Positions 50,509 through 64,000 of a stretch of 64,000 nt of DNA are shown piece by piece. The notes beneath the pieces are model-generated. The model was given only the letters and a program-made list of their open reading frames with translations, was not told the DNA's origin and did no database searches. How positions within the stretch are numbered: the first letter of the stretch is position 1; the number at the start of each line of letters is the position of its first letter. This DNA is from Adineta ricciae. Its lineage: Eukaryota; Rotifera; Eurotatoria; Adinetida; Adinetidae. A program made the translations under genes and the position numbers. Where the stretch lies: positions 1-64,000 of the forward strand of contig CAJNOJ010000190.1 of NCBI GenBank assembly GCA_905250025.1, written 5' to 3'.

Positions 50509-51235
50509 GTCAATTCTTTCTTTGTTTTTTTTTTGTCCAAACGAACGTTTACTTTTCAATAAGTAATGTCTGTTCTGTAAATACAATACAGTTCTGTTAC
50601 TATGGGCAAACCTTTCTTATGGTGACAAAACGGTTATAATTGGATATTTCGTCACGAAATGAGCCTGTCAAGAGTATTATTGGCTTCTTTTGGACCACAG
50701 ATGTCCAGTGAGCGGAACAGCCATCTCAAATACTACAGATTGAAAACCTACTTTGGAATTCAATGAAAACTTTCTGTTGAATGATCATTTAAATTACCTT
50801 CCTAATAAAAATCAATACAGAAGTCTTACTAAAAATTGGCCTTTGATAGTATTCTAGTGATTCTTGTCAAACAGAGATGTTTTAATAAAATACATACACA
50901 GTATCATGAAAAAGAAAAGTTTATGTAGAAATGGTGTCATATACTGCATAAACGGTCTGATAAATAAATCCAGCGGTAACAGTTGATCTCTCATGAGATA
51001 TGCTCGTCTTTTTTTCTTGGCACTGCTCTCCAGCGCCCTCTCTTTCGCTATATCTCACATTGTGTTCGTCGAAATTTCTGCAATGGCGACGTAATAGATT
51101 CTCTGGTTCCATTTTTTCCTTCCTTCCTATCCTAATAATACGACGCTAACGCTAAATATTCGCCTCTTCATCACAACCTCCGCTCTTCTGTTTATCACTT
51201 ATTCATTGTAGGTTTAAGATAAATTTTTTCCTCTT
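50509..51235. other. intergenic between divergent genes
   Basis: 727 nt between the ANKRD42 start (minus) and the atlastin start (plus), so it probably holds both promoters and 5' UTRs. The open frame at 50921-51112 has no supportable identity. ANKRD42's missing first coding exon could lie here. Confidence 0.5.
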
Positions 51236-53413
51236 ATGGAACGATCATCAACAGCAGGCCCTGTACAAATTGTATCGATCACTGATGATCATAAATTTGT
51301 GCTCGATGAAAAGAAATTAAAAGAAATTTTATATCATAAACGAGCCCAAGGAAAGAAAGTAATTTAGATTTGTCTATTCTATGCAATCCTTTTCTTATTT
51401 ATCTTTTACCAACGTACTAGATCTCACTCGTGTCAATTGCCGGCGATTTTCGTAAAGGGAAATCGTTCATGCTTGATTTTTTCCTTCGTTATTTAAGAGC
51501 AAAAGTGAGTATACGAATCAAAGACGGACAATATCAATCAAGATGATTTGTACTTTTAGGATCATAAGGAATGGATGGGAAAAGAAAACGAACCATTGAA
51601 AGGATTCGACTGGCGTGGCGGTGCTGGTCGTCATACAACAGGCATGCTTATGTGGAGCGAACCGTTTCTAATGTCATTACCAAATGGTGAAGAAGTAAGA
51701 TTGATTTGAATAGTGATATTTACCATTCGATAACATTTTCTTCATAGATTGCCGTTCTGCTTATGGATACTCAGGGAACGTTTGATTCAAACTCAACTGT
51801 ATTTGAGAATGCTTTCATATTTGCATTGACATTACTTGTTAGTAGTGTCACTGTGTATAACATAATGCATAATTTACAAGAAGATAATTTGCAACATTTA
51901 TCATTTTTCGCTGAATATGGAGTTTTAGCACTTGATGCGTATCATACATCACCGTTTCAGGTATGATGAGCAAAAAATTAAATGATAAGTATGTTTTATT
52001 TTTGTAGCAATTAACGTTTCTTGTACGTGATTGGCAATTTGAATATGAAACACCGTATGGTTTCGAGGGTGGAGAAGATATTCTATCTGATCGTTTACAG
52101 GTAAATAACGAACTGAACGTAATTGATTGTATTTCGAAAACTAGATTCGAGCAAATCAACATCGCGATCTGGAACTTGTACGTTCTCGATTACGACAATG
52201 TTTTCGTAAAGTAAATTGCTTTCTAATGCCACATCCTGGTCTTAAAGTCACCAATCGGCGAGATTTCGATGGAAGACTAGGAGGTTCGATGTGTACACAA
52301 TCCAAAATGTCCTTCTCAATTTTGCTTCGCATTCTTTAGATATCGAAAAAGATTTCAAAGCACAACTAAACGCCTTCGTACCTGAACTCTTCCGATCGGA
52401 CAATGTCAATTTCGTTAAAGAAATCAATGGAGAATTCATCACATCCACCCAGTTATTCGAATACTTTCGAGTAAGATGAAGCATGAACCGAACATCGAAG
52501 ACATCCTCAATTTCTTCATTACAGAGTTACTGTGCAGTGTTCGCTTCAGGTGAATTACCATCGCCCAAAGCAATGCTTGAAGTACGTACATATCTCACAT
52601 ATAAATAGGCTGCATTTCATCACGTTCGACTGAGTAAATAATGACGAAAGTATTTGTTTATAATTTCAGGCAACAGCAGAAGCAAATAACTTAGCCGCGA
52701 AAGCCGTTTCTAAAGAATTTTATATTCGTGCAATGGAACAAGTAAATAGAAATAGCATGAGAGAAACATCTGAAACTATTTTCGTTGATTTTCTTCAGCA
52801 TTGTGGAGGTGATCGACCATACATACATCCTAACCAACTAGATGTTTTACATCAAGAAGTCCGTCGACAGTCATTTGACAAATTTCGTTGTGCGCGAAAA
52901 ATGGGCGGTGAACAGATGTCGCAAAATTACCAGCAAGAATTAGACAACGAAATCTTCGAACTTTATGGTAAATAACAGTTGGATAGAATGGAATCGAGGA
53001 ATTTTTGCTGGGTTTTTAGTTAATTTCAAGAAACACAACGATTCGAAGAATGTATTTGCATTCAGTCGTACACCTACAACATTTATATTGTCAATGATCT
53101 TGTGTTATATGATTGCTGGTCTACTCGATGCCTTTTGGCTGGGACGCGTTGCTTTTATATTCATGTTTGTGTTCTGGCTATGCTTTGTTCTAGTGTCGGT
53201 ATGGTTATATACGAAATATTCAGGAGAATATGTAGAGGTTGGAGAAAATATCGATTATTTTGCTGATGTTGTATGGAATAATGTAAGTAGGAAGTCGATT
53301 TAATTAGACCATGAATGTTGGCTTTTTTGTTTAAATAGGGTTTTCAACCTGTGTATTTACATTGCCTACGTTCAACGATGAGATCTGTTCTTGGAAATGC
53401 GAAACTCGACTAG
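51236..53413 (+). CDS. ATL: atlastin, dynamin-like GTPase of ER fusion
   Basis: Integral ER-membrane GTPase that tethers and fuses ER tubules. Eleven exons (51236-51358, 51421-51504, 51560-51694, 51748-51960, 52008-52100, 52145-52283, 52340-52470, 52525-52581, 52670-52967, 53020-53282, 53339-53413) give 536 residues. GTPase motifs: P-loop GDFRKGKSFMLDF, switch I/G2 RHTTGMLMWSEPF, G3 LLMDTQGTFDS, G4 FLVRDW. Then PHPGLKV, the three-helix middle domain with MLEATAEANNLAAKAVSKEF and ARKMGGEQMSQNYQQELD, two adjacent membrane segments at about residues 437-487 (FILSMILCYMIAGLLDAFWL and VAFIFMFVFWLCFVLVSVWL), and YSGEYVEVG. The tail after the membrane is short, ending SVLGNAKLD. The active site is intact. 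AATAAA at 53918-53923 lies about 500 nt downstream. Confidence 0.96.
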
Positions 53414-56400
53414 ATGTGCCTGATTTATTGTTTTTCTGATAATCCAACTTGTCATTTCAGTTCTTCTCTTTTGTATCTTGACACTGATGGTTTTATTTGA
53501 TGTTTTTCAAAAAACTCTTAATCTTTTTAAGATGTGTAAATGCTTTTTAAGTTATTTAGATTGAACAGTCGAAGCCAAAACATAAATACGTTTTGGTTAA
53601 GGTAGCTTCTCTTTTGGTTTCTTGTGTGTATCTATCGTTTTCCTGTTTTTTTTTTTTATATCGAAGATGAAAATATAGATGACGTAATGAGTTTGTCAAT
53701 CTGAACTCAAAGTCTTAAGCAATCCTTCGGTTGTTTTCATTCAACAATCATGTGTTATTAATCCTTAAGAATCGAATAAGTATCCTTGAGTAGATAGTTT
53801 CGATTCCATTGACACACAATTACGTTGTATATATTTCAATCAATCATTGCAATTTCGTTCGTTGTTCTTCTATCACCTAAAGCTAGTTCATATCCGTTGT
53901 TCATTGTCAATCAATTCAATAAAAACCCACGAGTAAATAGGGTTGTACCTTTAGATCTATAAATATTATGTTCGTCTGCTTGAAATATGAATGAGACTCG
54001 TGTACTCGTCTGAATAGCAGCGAGATGTGAACATGATTCTTAATTTATAAATCAAAAGTGTAACACGAGTAGTATATGTTTGGAAATACTGCAGGATGGA
54101 TTAGCGGAGTGGGAAGTGGATATTGTGGTCAGAAAAAGAAAACAATTTTGTTGAGTGGAATTTGAAGAACGTAATCAATCATGTGCTTTGTCGTTCACTA
54201 TATTGTTGAACGTCGTAGAATACAGAACGTTTATCTTTTTATATCACGCGATGAAAAACAATATCTATTCCAGTGATTTTATCTGTTTGAGGATTGACTA
54301 TTGAATGTAGCAATTAGTTCGCTTTGAGGATAATGAATGAGTGAGTTTTCATCGTCCTGATCATTTTACACACATCTGGACTCGAGGATGTGAGCAGTAT
54401 GGGTTTTGCCAACATACGAGGATAAATAGATTGAGAATATTACATTTTCTTAATGAGTTTTTTTTTTGTCAGAAAACAAAAAGGAAATCGATCCGTATCT
54501 AGTCGATGATAGTCAACACATGGAAAATATTTCGTTTACATATCTAACCAAGCAGAAAATTAGTGTAATATGCTTCTTGTCATTTCGATATGATAAAAAA
54601 TGTAAAATCTATTTTGCTTCTTGAAAAGCCTGTAAACAAAAGCTTCATTCTAATCCGCAACTGGATGCTATAATAAGTTAATATTGTATTGAGATTAATG
54701 ATTAAGTATATCAGAGTTTAATTAATATAAATAGATTTTTTTATTTAGATGCGCGAAGATATGCTGTTGATCAGTTATCGCAAAGACTATTTCTGACAAT
54801 GATGCTTGCCTGACTCAATAAAGGTGAGACAGACAAGAACGGAAGAAAGAGAAAAACACATTCGAGTGTTTGTCAGGTTTCATGACGCAAATTGTTTTGT
54901 AATATTGATTCAATCGACTTTTCGTAACTATCTTTCTTATTTGTCTTCTTCATGTATCTATGAGTAAGTGTATCAATTCGTTTTGTCGACAAGCACCTTT
55001 TTCTCATTCATTTCGTTCTGTACAGCATACTTCATCACATATTGATACAGCTATTTCTAAATATGCCAAAGCAGATCTGTTTCTCGGTGATATGGTTATT
55101 TAAATATTTAGAAAACATTTTTTTTTGTGGTAAGGCATTTTCTCATTCACCTGCATGGTTTCCCGCCTACACACACATGAATGCTTTCGACTAATTCCGA
55201 GACACGTGAGATCATTTTAGATTTCGAGTACAAGATATTCATCGTATGAGAAGCTCATTTCTGTTCTCTTTCTATTTCATATCTCGCAATTAGACTGCGC
55301 AGCATTCTTTACTTTTTCATCGCGCGTTGACAATTTTCTTTGCTATTTTTTTTTGTCATCATTACTTCGGTATTTTGTTAGCGCGGGGTCTGGCGCTCTG
55401 TTGTTGTGTGCCGTCAACTTCGCTTTGCAGTGCGAAGTCGAGTACAAGAAGAAAAAAAATCAAGCAAGAGAGAAGAGAAAAAAAAAACGAAGAAAAGAAG
55501 AAAAAAGAAAATAGCAGAAAAGAATCGAGAAGACAACACGACTAAGATGACGCGGACTCATAGCAACAAAAGAATAGTAGAGCCGTGTTGTTGAAGGATG
55601 AGACAAATGAGAACGGAGAAAAATGAGCTTTTGTTTTCCTCTTATTTTTTTTCCTTGTATATTGATTAGTCGATTAACAATAAACTAACAATATTATGTG
55701 AGTATGTCAGTTTTATTTATACTTTTACAGATTCAACCTAATGAATTCGATAATCTAGTTTTTCAATTGCAAAATCCAGTGCAAAGTTCGTTATTTAACA
55801 TCAATTTATCAACATTTTTATTCCTTTGCAAAAAAACCGTTATCCTTCCGCTCATTTATTCTATTTTAATAATCTTAAACAATGAGTATATATAGCCCGC
55901 ACGTTCTTCCAATTATTTGCTTCAGAAAAAAAGAATGTAAGTTAATCGATCTTGATAGCGTTCATTTTGAGATAATCAATTTTGTAAATTGACTTCTATT
56001 TTATCGAGAGAAATATCATTTACCGCCATCTGGAGTCAACCACTTGCCAGAGATCAACATGAAATTATCAGATATGCAATCAATTTTAATTATAGATATC
56101 TGAGAAAAATCTTTTCAGTTTATTTTTCATCAAGCGACACCTATATACATAGATAGATTCAGTTCATGTTCATGTTTTATTTGAATGAAAATCTGGATTA
56201 TACCTGAGTGTTGTAGATCGTTTTAATTTAAATCGATAGATCTCGTTTGATTGGTAAGAGAGAGAGAGAGGCGAGAATTATTTATTTAAAAAATCTGACG
56301 TTTTTCTGGAAAATTTAGTTAACTAATTGGGTCGTTTCGTATTCGTACTTGATCCAAATCATTGTCGATCGGTAGGGTTTATTAGATCGTTCTTTTTTAA

Positions 56401-56988
56401 ACATAAATAACAAATCGAATAAGTTCGCCTCGTACTGAATGATATTGTCTTTCGGTTTAGCGTGCCGATAAAGATTGTCTTTCTTCCACGATCGATGAAC
56501 AAACATGTGTATTTGGTTAGAAATAGTAGTAAAGCAATATTTCGCTGTTATCATTCATGTATGTGTTTCTTCTTTAATCATACATTTGTTATTTTTTTAG
56601 CCGAGCTTCTCTTCCTACGTTTCTTTAACAAATACACATAGGCGCGTAGAGACTCACGTAGATTTCTTTTATTCTGTCAGTCTTTTTACAGGTACGCACT
56701 AGTGAAAGAATAAGACTAAACGGAAACTAATAGACATGTAATAAGGAGAAAGGGAGAGCGCGGGCGACAAAGACGCAGAGGAAAAAGCAGAAAAATAAAA
56801 ACGAGAAAAAGTAATTCACATTATTTTCTAAGAAGATTTTTCACTTTCTTTTATTATTTCAGATTTTGTTTATATTTTTGTTTGTTTTTGTTTGTTGTTG
56901 TATTTTGTATTCACATGCATCGTCGAACAGTGATCTGCTAGTCCATTTTTTCATTTAACTCCAATCATTTCAATATATCTACTATAAA
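53414..56988. other. intergenic, 3.6 kb
   Basis: The largest gene-free stretch: atlastin 3' UTR (AATAAA 53918-53923), then the upstream region of the ELM2/SANT gene. A strongly purine-rich strand runs from about 55445 to 55545 and again near 56745-56815. Tracts of this sort often occur in long 5' UTRs, and the ELM2/SANT gene probably has non-coding first exons here. Open frames such as 55327-55545 are low-complexity and not supported. Confidence 0.5.
55445..55545. repeat. poly-purine low-complexity tract
   Basis: About 100 nt made almost wholly of A and G on the plus strand. It has no clear repeat unit. Confidence 0.75.
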
Positions 56989-59900
56989 ATGCATTCAACA
57001 ACCGGTCAAAATGCATCAACAGTACCATCATCTTCGATTTCTACGTCCTCATCGTCCTCGATAGCAACAAACAATATTGAACAATATCATTATCCACCTA
57101 TATCTACACTTCGTCGACCGAGTCGACCAAGTAACATTGATTTATCCGTATTCGATGTTAACAGTACTCAACATGCAAGTGATCCGGGAATCTATTCAGC
57201 ACCAATATGCCATCTGAAGCAAACAGCTAGTACAAATCAACATCATCGTCACCATCATTCACATCATGTGCAACAATCATCTTTAATTCTACCACCTCAC
57301 CCTCATACAGCAACATTTCATTATCAGCCACCACCACAACAACAGCAGCAGCATGTTCAGTTATCTTCGCCTCATCATCAACAACAGCAACATCATTTGC
57401 ATCAATATTCTCAACAAACTCATCACCATCAGCAGCAACAGCAACAGCAACAACAACAACAACATTTACTCGATCCGTTTTCTCAACATCCGCATACACC
57501 TCATACATTTCCATTACAGGCGTCATCAAATCAATACCATCACTATTTTCACTTTCCCCCAGCTGCGCAAAATCTTGGCACAGCAAATAGTTCAACACCA
57601 CCAGCATACAATCAATTGACATTACAGGTAAGCAGACATCTATTTAGAAAATTTCAAAACAATCAACATTTCATTTCATGTTAAGGCTAATGTCACCACG
57701 AACGGTCATCTCTCGCCATTAAATCATCGACCAACTGCAGTCTCATCTTCATCCACAGCCAACACTAGTCAACCTTCTACACCAACACATAATAATCGTT
57801 TACTTGCTGTACATCTGCAAGAACAACAACAACAATGGTCTAATCCAGTTCTCAGTCCATTAATGGTTAAACGAATTAATGAAGGAGGGAATGTTGTTAC
57901 ATCAATGCCTATCGATGATGATGAAGATCCATCAGCTTCAATTGATGCTCTTGTTGGTATGTACAGCAAAAAAGGATAATTTAACATCTGTTAGTGATGA
58001 ATCCAGCTCTGTTTATTTTATAACCAACGGATAAAGCATAAATGAGACTTGAAGTACAAACAATCTAAACTAACGATCTATTTATTAGTTTAGGAGGTAC
58101 ATATTAAAAAAAAGTCGAGATACCTTGCACTTTCATTTCATTTTTATTCATCTTATTTTTCGAGGGTATTGAAAACGACAGTGTCTACATAGACGTACAC
58201 ACAGACACGGTCTAGCACCAAGAGATAAATATATATATACACGCAAGACGTGTATGATTCGTTCGAAACCACCCATGCATAGGTCTATTTACGCATGTAC
58301 GTTTTTGTCATATTACTGTGAATATTTTCGTTTTCATCTTCACAGTCTGTCCTTCACCTCGCTATTTATTTGTTATTGTAAAAGGGGAAAAACACAGTCC
58401 TCTCTCTTACTCCCTTTTTACTACTTTTACAATTTACAAATCAAATAATTAAGAGAAAACATACATTTCACAGTTTTATTTTTTTACTATTTCCAGCTGA
58501 TGTCGACTCGAATGCTCATGACTTACTCGATGATCAACAAAACAAATCCGTCGATGAAAATAAGACTACTTCAACGACACCTTTAACTGAATCTCGACCG
58601 AGTACTGTCTCTCCGTCGCCACATTTATATCTTCGAGGTACCTCACACATCTTAACAACTCCACCGAATCCACTTGCATCGAATGATCATCCAGATAATC
58701 AACTGACGGTGGCAAATTCCTTTCGTAAAAACTTCAGTCCTATTCACAGTGCAGGTTTCGAACTAACGAGTAATTCAAGTGTGCAAATACCATCGTCTGC
58801 AACAGCAAGAACATCGTTTTTCACTTTTGATACTAACGGTCTTGAGCAAAGCGACTTAAAACGTCATCTCAATAATGAAACTAAAGAAGATAATCAGGAA
58901 AAAATAGTCAATTCACTTATGATTAACATCGATGAACGAACAAACACAATGTCAACAAATGGTTTAAGCCAAGATGATAATAGTAATCATAGTTCGACTA
59001 ATAGTAACAGTCAAAATACATCCTCAAGAAGTCTCAGTCAGATGTTCAAAGCTTCAGGAGGTAACTTATCATCAATGCCATTGTTCCTTCGAACAATTGT
59101 TCTTTTGTGCGCTTCTGTTGTAGAAAACAAAAGCCGATTATCTTCCTCATCACCATTATCTGCAGATAGAAAACCATCACCGTTAAGTTCTACGAATAAC
59201 AAATCTCAAACCACTATGTCTTCAATGTCACCTCAACAACAAGGAAACCGTCATTTTTGTTCTCATCCAGACTGTGCAAAAGTAAGATGAAATAGTGGTG
59301 AGAAAAACGGAAATATGTTCCCCTTTAATTCAAGGTATTTGCGAATAAAAGTGCATTGGCCAAACATAAACTGACACATTGTCAAGATCGAAGACACAAA
59401 TGCGTCAAATGTAATAAAGGCTTCAAAAGACTTGATCATCTGTAAGTTATTCTCTTACTTGCATCGCGCATTAAAAATTTCATAATTAGAAGAGTTCTTA
59501 TTTACACTAAACCAATGTTTATCTCATTCTCTCACAGTTATATTTACTATCGTTAGTTAGTATAAACAATGTTAGACAGATGCCGTGATTAACACTAACC
59601 GTTCTGAGTTTATCATGAATTTTAGTTTTGTTCGAGATGAAAATATGTATGTTTGAAATAAATTTTCTTTTTTCTTTCCAGACATGGTCATATGTTGACC
59701 CATGAAGAAGAAAAGCCGCACAAATGTCGTGTACCAGATTGTAATCGAACGTATTGTGATGCACGATCATTGAAACGGCACATTGAAAATGCACATCAGA
59801 ATATACTTGCTGCTATTCATGAAGGTGGACATGATGAATACCGAAGATTTCTCCCGGAAACTGCCTTTGTCAAAACCAAAGATTTGAGTAGTGATTTTTC

Positions 59901-62900
59901 CATCGATTCAGTTGACAGTAATTCACCTCGATCATCATCAATCGACAATGATCAAGGGTATCATGTGAATCAACTTCGATCATCGAATGGACATAAATTA
60001 GTTCCAACTTATACGTATGTCAAATAATTGCTTGAAAATTGAAACAAAAGCTACTGTATTGGTGTGTTTAGATTTGATGAAGAGAAATGTGTTGAATGTC
60101 ACATATGTAAAAAGAGTTTTAAAAATGGCGCAGCACTCAATGGTCATATGCGTTTGCATGGTGGATTCAATGATGTAAAGTTTTGAATAGATCGAGTCTT
60201 TTATGATTTATTCACTTGTCTATTCACATTTAGAAACAACCATCACCATCCTCAACTGATAATGCGCAAAAGAAGAAGCGTATCACACCTCCGGGACCGA
60301 ATGATCGTCGACAAATAAAACGTAAACGGCCCAACTCGCCTATCTCATCTAACGATTCCACTCAGCGACCTATTCTTCAACGTTCAATGCCAATTAAAAG
60401 CGAAGAAGATGATTATATACTCATGTCACCATCGTCAAACCCATCTCATCAAAGCAATCTTCATTCTTACCAACAATCCATGTATCCAACTTTACCACCG
60501 TGCTCTGACGTCTTACAACAACGTTTCTACGATCGGACATTGTCATCCCGAACGCGTTCAATTTCGTCATCTGTCATTCAAACTCAAACGAATCCATTAT
60601 CGCATCCGATCATTAAAAATCCCATGAGTGTTCAACCTGTGCCGAACATTTCGAAGCAAAATCGCAAACAAATTCCATTACCATCACAAGTTTACGATAG
60701 AAACAATAATCATCCTTATGGTTTTGATTTGCGTATGAACGATGATGCGCTCCATAGCCGAACCAATATGAACAATCATAATAGTAATCATTCGTTGAAT
60801 ATTCCAGCTGGAATCCTACGGTTTGATCAGCTAACGAATGCACAAATGTTCCCAAATGTTGGAACAATGTCGAACTATGATGACAGAATAAGAAAAACTC
60901 TCTCGGTTGACGAAACATTAAAATATTACCATCAAGACAGACAGGTAATTAATATTCTTCTTCTCGAAATGACAAATATCTATTGAGAACAGTCACAGTC
61001 TCGATCAATAGAAATGTTGATGACTTTCTAACCCAAAAGGTTATCCAGATGACACTTCGTATTAGGTCAACGAATTCAGTTTGAGAAAACGGCTGAATGA
61101 CATTTCGATAAGCCGGATGAGAGATTTTCCTAATTATTTTCTTTCCTGTTTTAACTCAAGATTATATATAATTAAACATTTTTTAAAACTAAATTTAGAT
61201 TAACGAGTTTTCATCGGCTAAACATCCTCAACCTTATCTATATGGTCGATCAATGTCCACTCAGCATCATCCAACAACATTTTCCCAATTTCCAGTCTCG
61301 CCGCATGCACCTACTACATTAACTCCAAATATTTTCCATCAAATCTTGCGCCATACGAACGATATGTTGAACAAAGAATTTTACATATCACGGACCGATC
61401 ACCTCAGCCAACACCATGCAAACATAGATGATTCTATGCGCTATACACCATCAACAAGTCCATATGCAACACATCTGTATCATTCTCCATCACCACATAT
61501 TGTTCATTCACCGGCTGATAGAAGTAAACAAATCCTAATCGATTTCCTATTCACTAACTTCGTTTTTTTCTCTCGTTATTATTAGTACCTAACCCAACAG
61601 CGTCAGTTATAAATACACCGGTGACATCACCCTATTCAAATCTAAATACTAGTCATTGTTCTCCAGCATCATCCACAGATATGTGCAATAATAACCCACC
61701 ATCAAATAGTATGCAACCGTCACCACTAACAAATTCGGTTTTATCTCATGCGGCATTGAAAAAACGTATTTTGAATGCGCTTAAACAGGAAGCTCAAGAT
61801 GAACAACAGCATAATCAAATGGGACAAGATTTTTCTCCCTCACTTGAGCAAAATACTGATCAAGACAATAAATCGCAAGCAAACGCCGAAACTTGCTCGG
61901 ATAATTCATCATTAAAGGTTATTCCTGATATCGATAGTCCAACACCTGATACAACTGCAATAGCAACGGCGATAACGACAAAATCAGCATCCGGTTTTCT
62001 TATTGGGACACCATCTTCGTCAACAACAACAACAACAATCAGTTCATCATCGGCGTCATCCGACACTACACATTTTAATTATGAAAATCTTCCACCTGCC
62101 ATTCCAGCACAAATATCTGAGCAAACAACCGCAAATTCAAACAATGGCTCATTTCAATGGCCATCACAAGTTTCTCAATTTCGTCGGCAACAAAGTTTAA
62201 ATATTGCCAATCAAACATCAAATCCACTTCCAACAACTCCGTATACACCCCCGCCCATGCTCAGTCCGTTTCGAAAAGGTCCAGGCCTTTATTATCAAGT
62301 TTTCTCTCAGACAACACCAGCTGCAACACAACAAGCAATAACTGTACCAACACCTAGCTTACCCTTTACGCCCGTGCCCGATGAAATATCAGGACCGAAG
62401 ATCAACATTGGGGAAAAATATCAAGCTGTTATTCCTAAACTTCAAGCGAATCTCGATGATAATTCTGTCGAACATGATGAGTTATTATTTTCTCCATCGG
62501 AACTTGTCTCTCTCGACGAGACTGCACTTGACAAATATGAGCAATTAAGTCGAACAAATCCCCTATTATTTTCTCCGCGTCATTCACCAACATTATATCC
62601 AATTGAATTAGTCTACATGCTGCTACATGAATATAAAGGTGATCTTCAACGTACACTAGCTGCCTTACTCGACGGTACAGCCTCAGATATCAAACAGTGT
62701 CGACCATTACATCGCTATCATTTTCCTGAATGTGATACATGGACAAAAGAAGAAATCAATGCATTTACAAAAGCAATGGACAGTTCCGAGAAGAATTTCT
62801 TAGCTATTAGTCGAGCTGTAAGTTTTCTTTTTCAGAATCACTGATATGATATCGAACTTTCGTTATTTGCATTCCAGGTTGGAACAAAAACGGTGAAACA

Positions 62901-63382
62901 ATGTATTGAATTTCATTATATGCCTAAAGTACATTTTACGAATCGAGAAACCGGTACGAACTCTCTCGCTACAAAACGAAAACGATTACAGATGATTAAA
63001 GCGAAACAATCGCATTCGCAGAAGCAAATATACGATGATGATATATCTTCATCGCCATCATATAATGAATTCCGTATAGTAAGTTTCTCTGAAAATGATG
63101 CGTTCATCTTGACAAAACGAATGTTGCTCACTTTAGGATGATGACAACGCGACAATCATAAGTGATAATTCAACAATAACCGTATTCTCCTGTGATATCG
63201 ACGATTGTTTACAAGTAATTGAGAACTAGAGAGTTGTTGTCACTCAATATGAGATTGAATTTTCTTTTGTTTTATAGACATTTACGAGTGAACGAGCTTA
63301 TCGTGCTCATCGAAATGATCATCGTCGTATAAGAAACACAGGAACACCACCGGCGAATGTAAAAGGCAAATCAAAATCTTGA
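56989..63382 (+). CDS. C2H2 zinc-finger / ELM2-SANT corepressor (ZNF541/TRERF1-like)
   Basis: Thirteen exons (56989-57627, 57686-57956, 58497-59060, 59124-59281, 59335-59441, 59682-60014, 60072-60174, 60234-60944, 61199-61523, 61586-62817, 62878-63078, 63137-63214, 63278-63382) give 1,608 residues. A long Ser/His/Gln-rich N-terminus is followed by three linked C2H2 fingers ([60 protein letters not shown]) at about residues 535-620 and a fourth ([20 protein letters not shown]). After a disordered stretch come ELM2 ([18 protein letters not shown]) and SANT ([33 protein letters not shown]), and a last finger split by introns ([12 protein letters not shown]). This order fits ZNF541/TRERF1/MIDEAS, in which ELM2-SANT binds HDAC1/2 (MiDAC-type complexes). 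Nuclear. Intron 59061-59123 is 63 nt with no stop. Confidence 0.92.
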
Positions 63383-64000
63383 TTGAAGCAAGTGAATGAA
63401 AAACACTGTTATCTTTCGTATTTTATTGTATATAGATGTTTCCTTTTCCGTTTTCGTCTTTTTCTCAGTTTTTCTTTCTTTTTTTTTGAAACATCGACAG
63501 TGATTAACCCTGATAAAGCAGAAGAAAGACAAGAATAATATATATTATATATACACATATATATATAAGTTTGTGTGTCTTCGAACAAAACAGAAAATAT
63601 CCTCGTGCGCTCGTTAGTTTTTCCTCGGTATATATTTTGAAAAAGAATGCCTTATTACTATTTATCTGAAAGAAATAAGAACTGTGAATCGGATCTCGGT
63701 GTGTGTGTGTTTTGCGTTCTTCTAGTCAGATCATATCTTTGTTTATGTACGTTATATTTTCTTTCTCTCTCATTTCGTCTTTTTTTTTCTTGACTACATC
63801 TAAACAGTTGGATGTAGTGTATCACTGGATTTGTTTTCTTGCCAACAAGTGTGTGTGTTTATGTGTGCGTGCTTTGTTCCTTCTTTTATTGTGCGTGTGT
63901 GAAAACGTTTATGTATGAAAAAAAATCCGAAAGAATTAAGCATCACTTCGATTGATTTCGTAATCGGCGACATCATCCATCGGTTTATCTTTTGTTTCAG
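63383..64000. other. 3' UTR and downstream flank
   Basis: 618 nt after the ELM2/SANT stop. It contains a TA-rich palindromic run (63538-63568) and several short TG-rich tracts (about 63700-63710 and 63848-63905). The final bases read as a pyrimidine tract ending in tttcag, which could be the splice acceptor of a plus-strand gene beyond the window. Confidence 0.45.

Noticed and set aside
55327..55545. Lys/Glu/Arg-rich open frame
   Set aside because: Produced by a poly-purine tract; low complexity and probably UTR sequence.
57227..57622. 131-codon minus-strand frame in the first ELM2/SANT exon
   Set aside because: It is the complement of His/Gln repeat codons, giving Val/Asp-rich translation with no independent support.

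Overview
The window is gene-dense, AT-rich animal DNA. Coding regions are cut by many small GT-AG introns, mostly about 44-70 nt, and reading frames join cleanly across them. The metazoan gene set (Crumbs, atlastin, TOX, a KIF3B-type kinesin-2, ANKRD42, an ELM2/SANT zinc-finger protein) sits beside an RNAi-type RNA-dependent RNA polymerase and several genes of bacterial, plant or fungal flavour (YihY/BrkB, a plant-type PRPP-synthetase homologue, DUF1772). That mixture, with compact introns, points to a bdelloid rotifer (Adineta/Rotaria-like). The assignment is inference; no marker gene was compared.

Layout. 1-430 (-): 5' part of ribosomal protein S13. 1516-4386 (+): RGG-rich, Q-rich protein. 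4730-6198 (+): RBBP4/7-like WD40 protein with an apparent frameshift. 7358-8379 (+): small membrane protein of unknown function. 8737-18365 (-): three tightly packed genes, RUS1-type DUF647, DUF1772 and a large Crumbs homologue. 20435-21423 (+): YihY/BrkB membrane protein. 21720-25024 (+): kinesin-2. 25636-27153 (+) and 27263-28264 (-): thymidine phosphorylase and a PRPP-synthetase-like gene, tail to tail. 28265-31063: gene-poor, with a small inverted-repeat element and a diverged direct repeat. 31064-34899 (+): RdRP. 35429-38118 (+): membrane-anchored astacin protease. 38288-42375 (+): DEAD-box helicase with an N/Q-rich tail. 44468-46390 (+): TOX HMG-box protein. 46629-47507 (-): omega-class GST. 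47765-48395 (+): unknown protein. 48559-50508 (-): ANKRD42. 51236-53413 (+): atlastin. 56989-63382 (+): ZNF541/TRERF1-like ELM2-SANT protein.

Common threads. Chromatin and RNA regulators are frequent (RBBP4/7-like, TOX, ELM2-SANT, RdRP, DEAD-box, RGG protein). The RBBP4/7-like and ELM2/SANT proteins belong to families found in histone deacetylase complexes. Crumbs, kinesin-2 and atlastin serve polarity, cilia and ER shape. Thymidine phosphorylase and the PRPP-synthetase homologue both concern pentose-phosphate/nucleotide chemistry. The most unusual items are the likely transferred genes, the RdRP, the repeated Trp/Tyr motif shared by two RNA-related genes, two places where the reading frame breaks, and a single-codon first coding exon in the kinesin.

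Exon models were joined by hand from splice-site phase. For most multi-exon genes the summed coding length is divisible by three; Crumbs and ANKRD42 were not summed, and the WD40 gene is off by one base.
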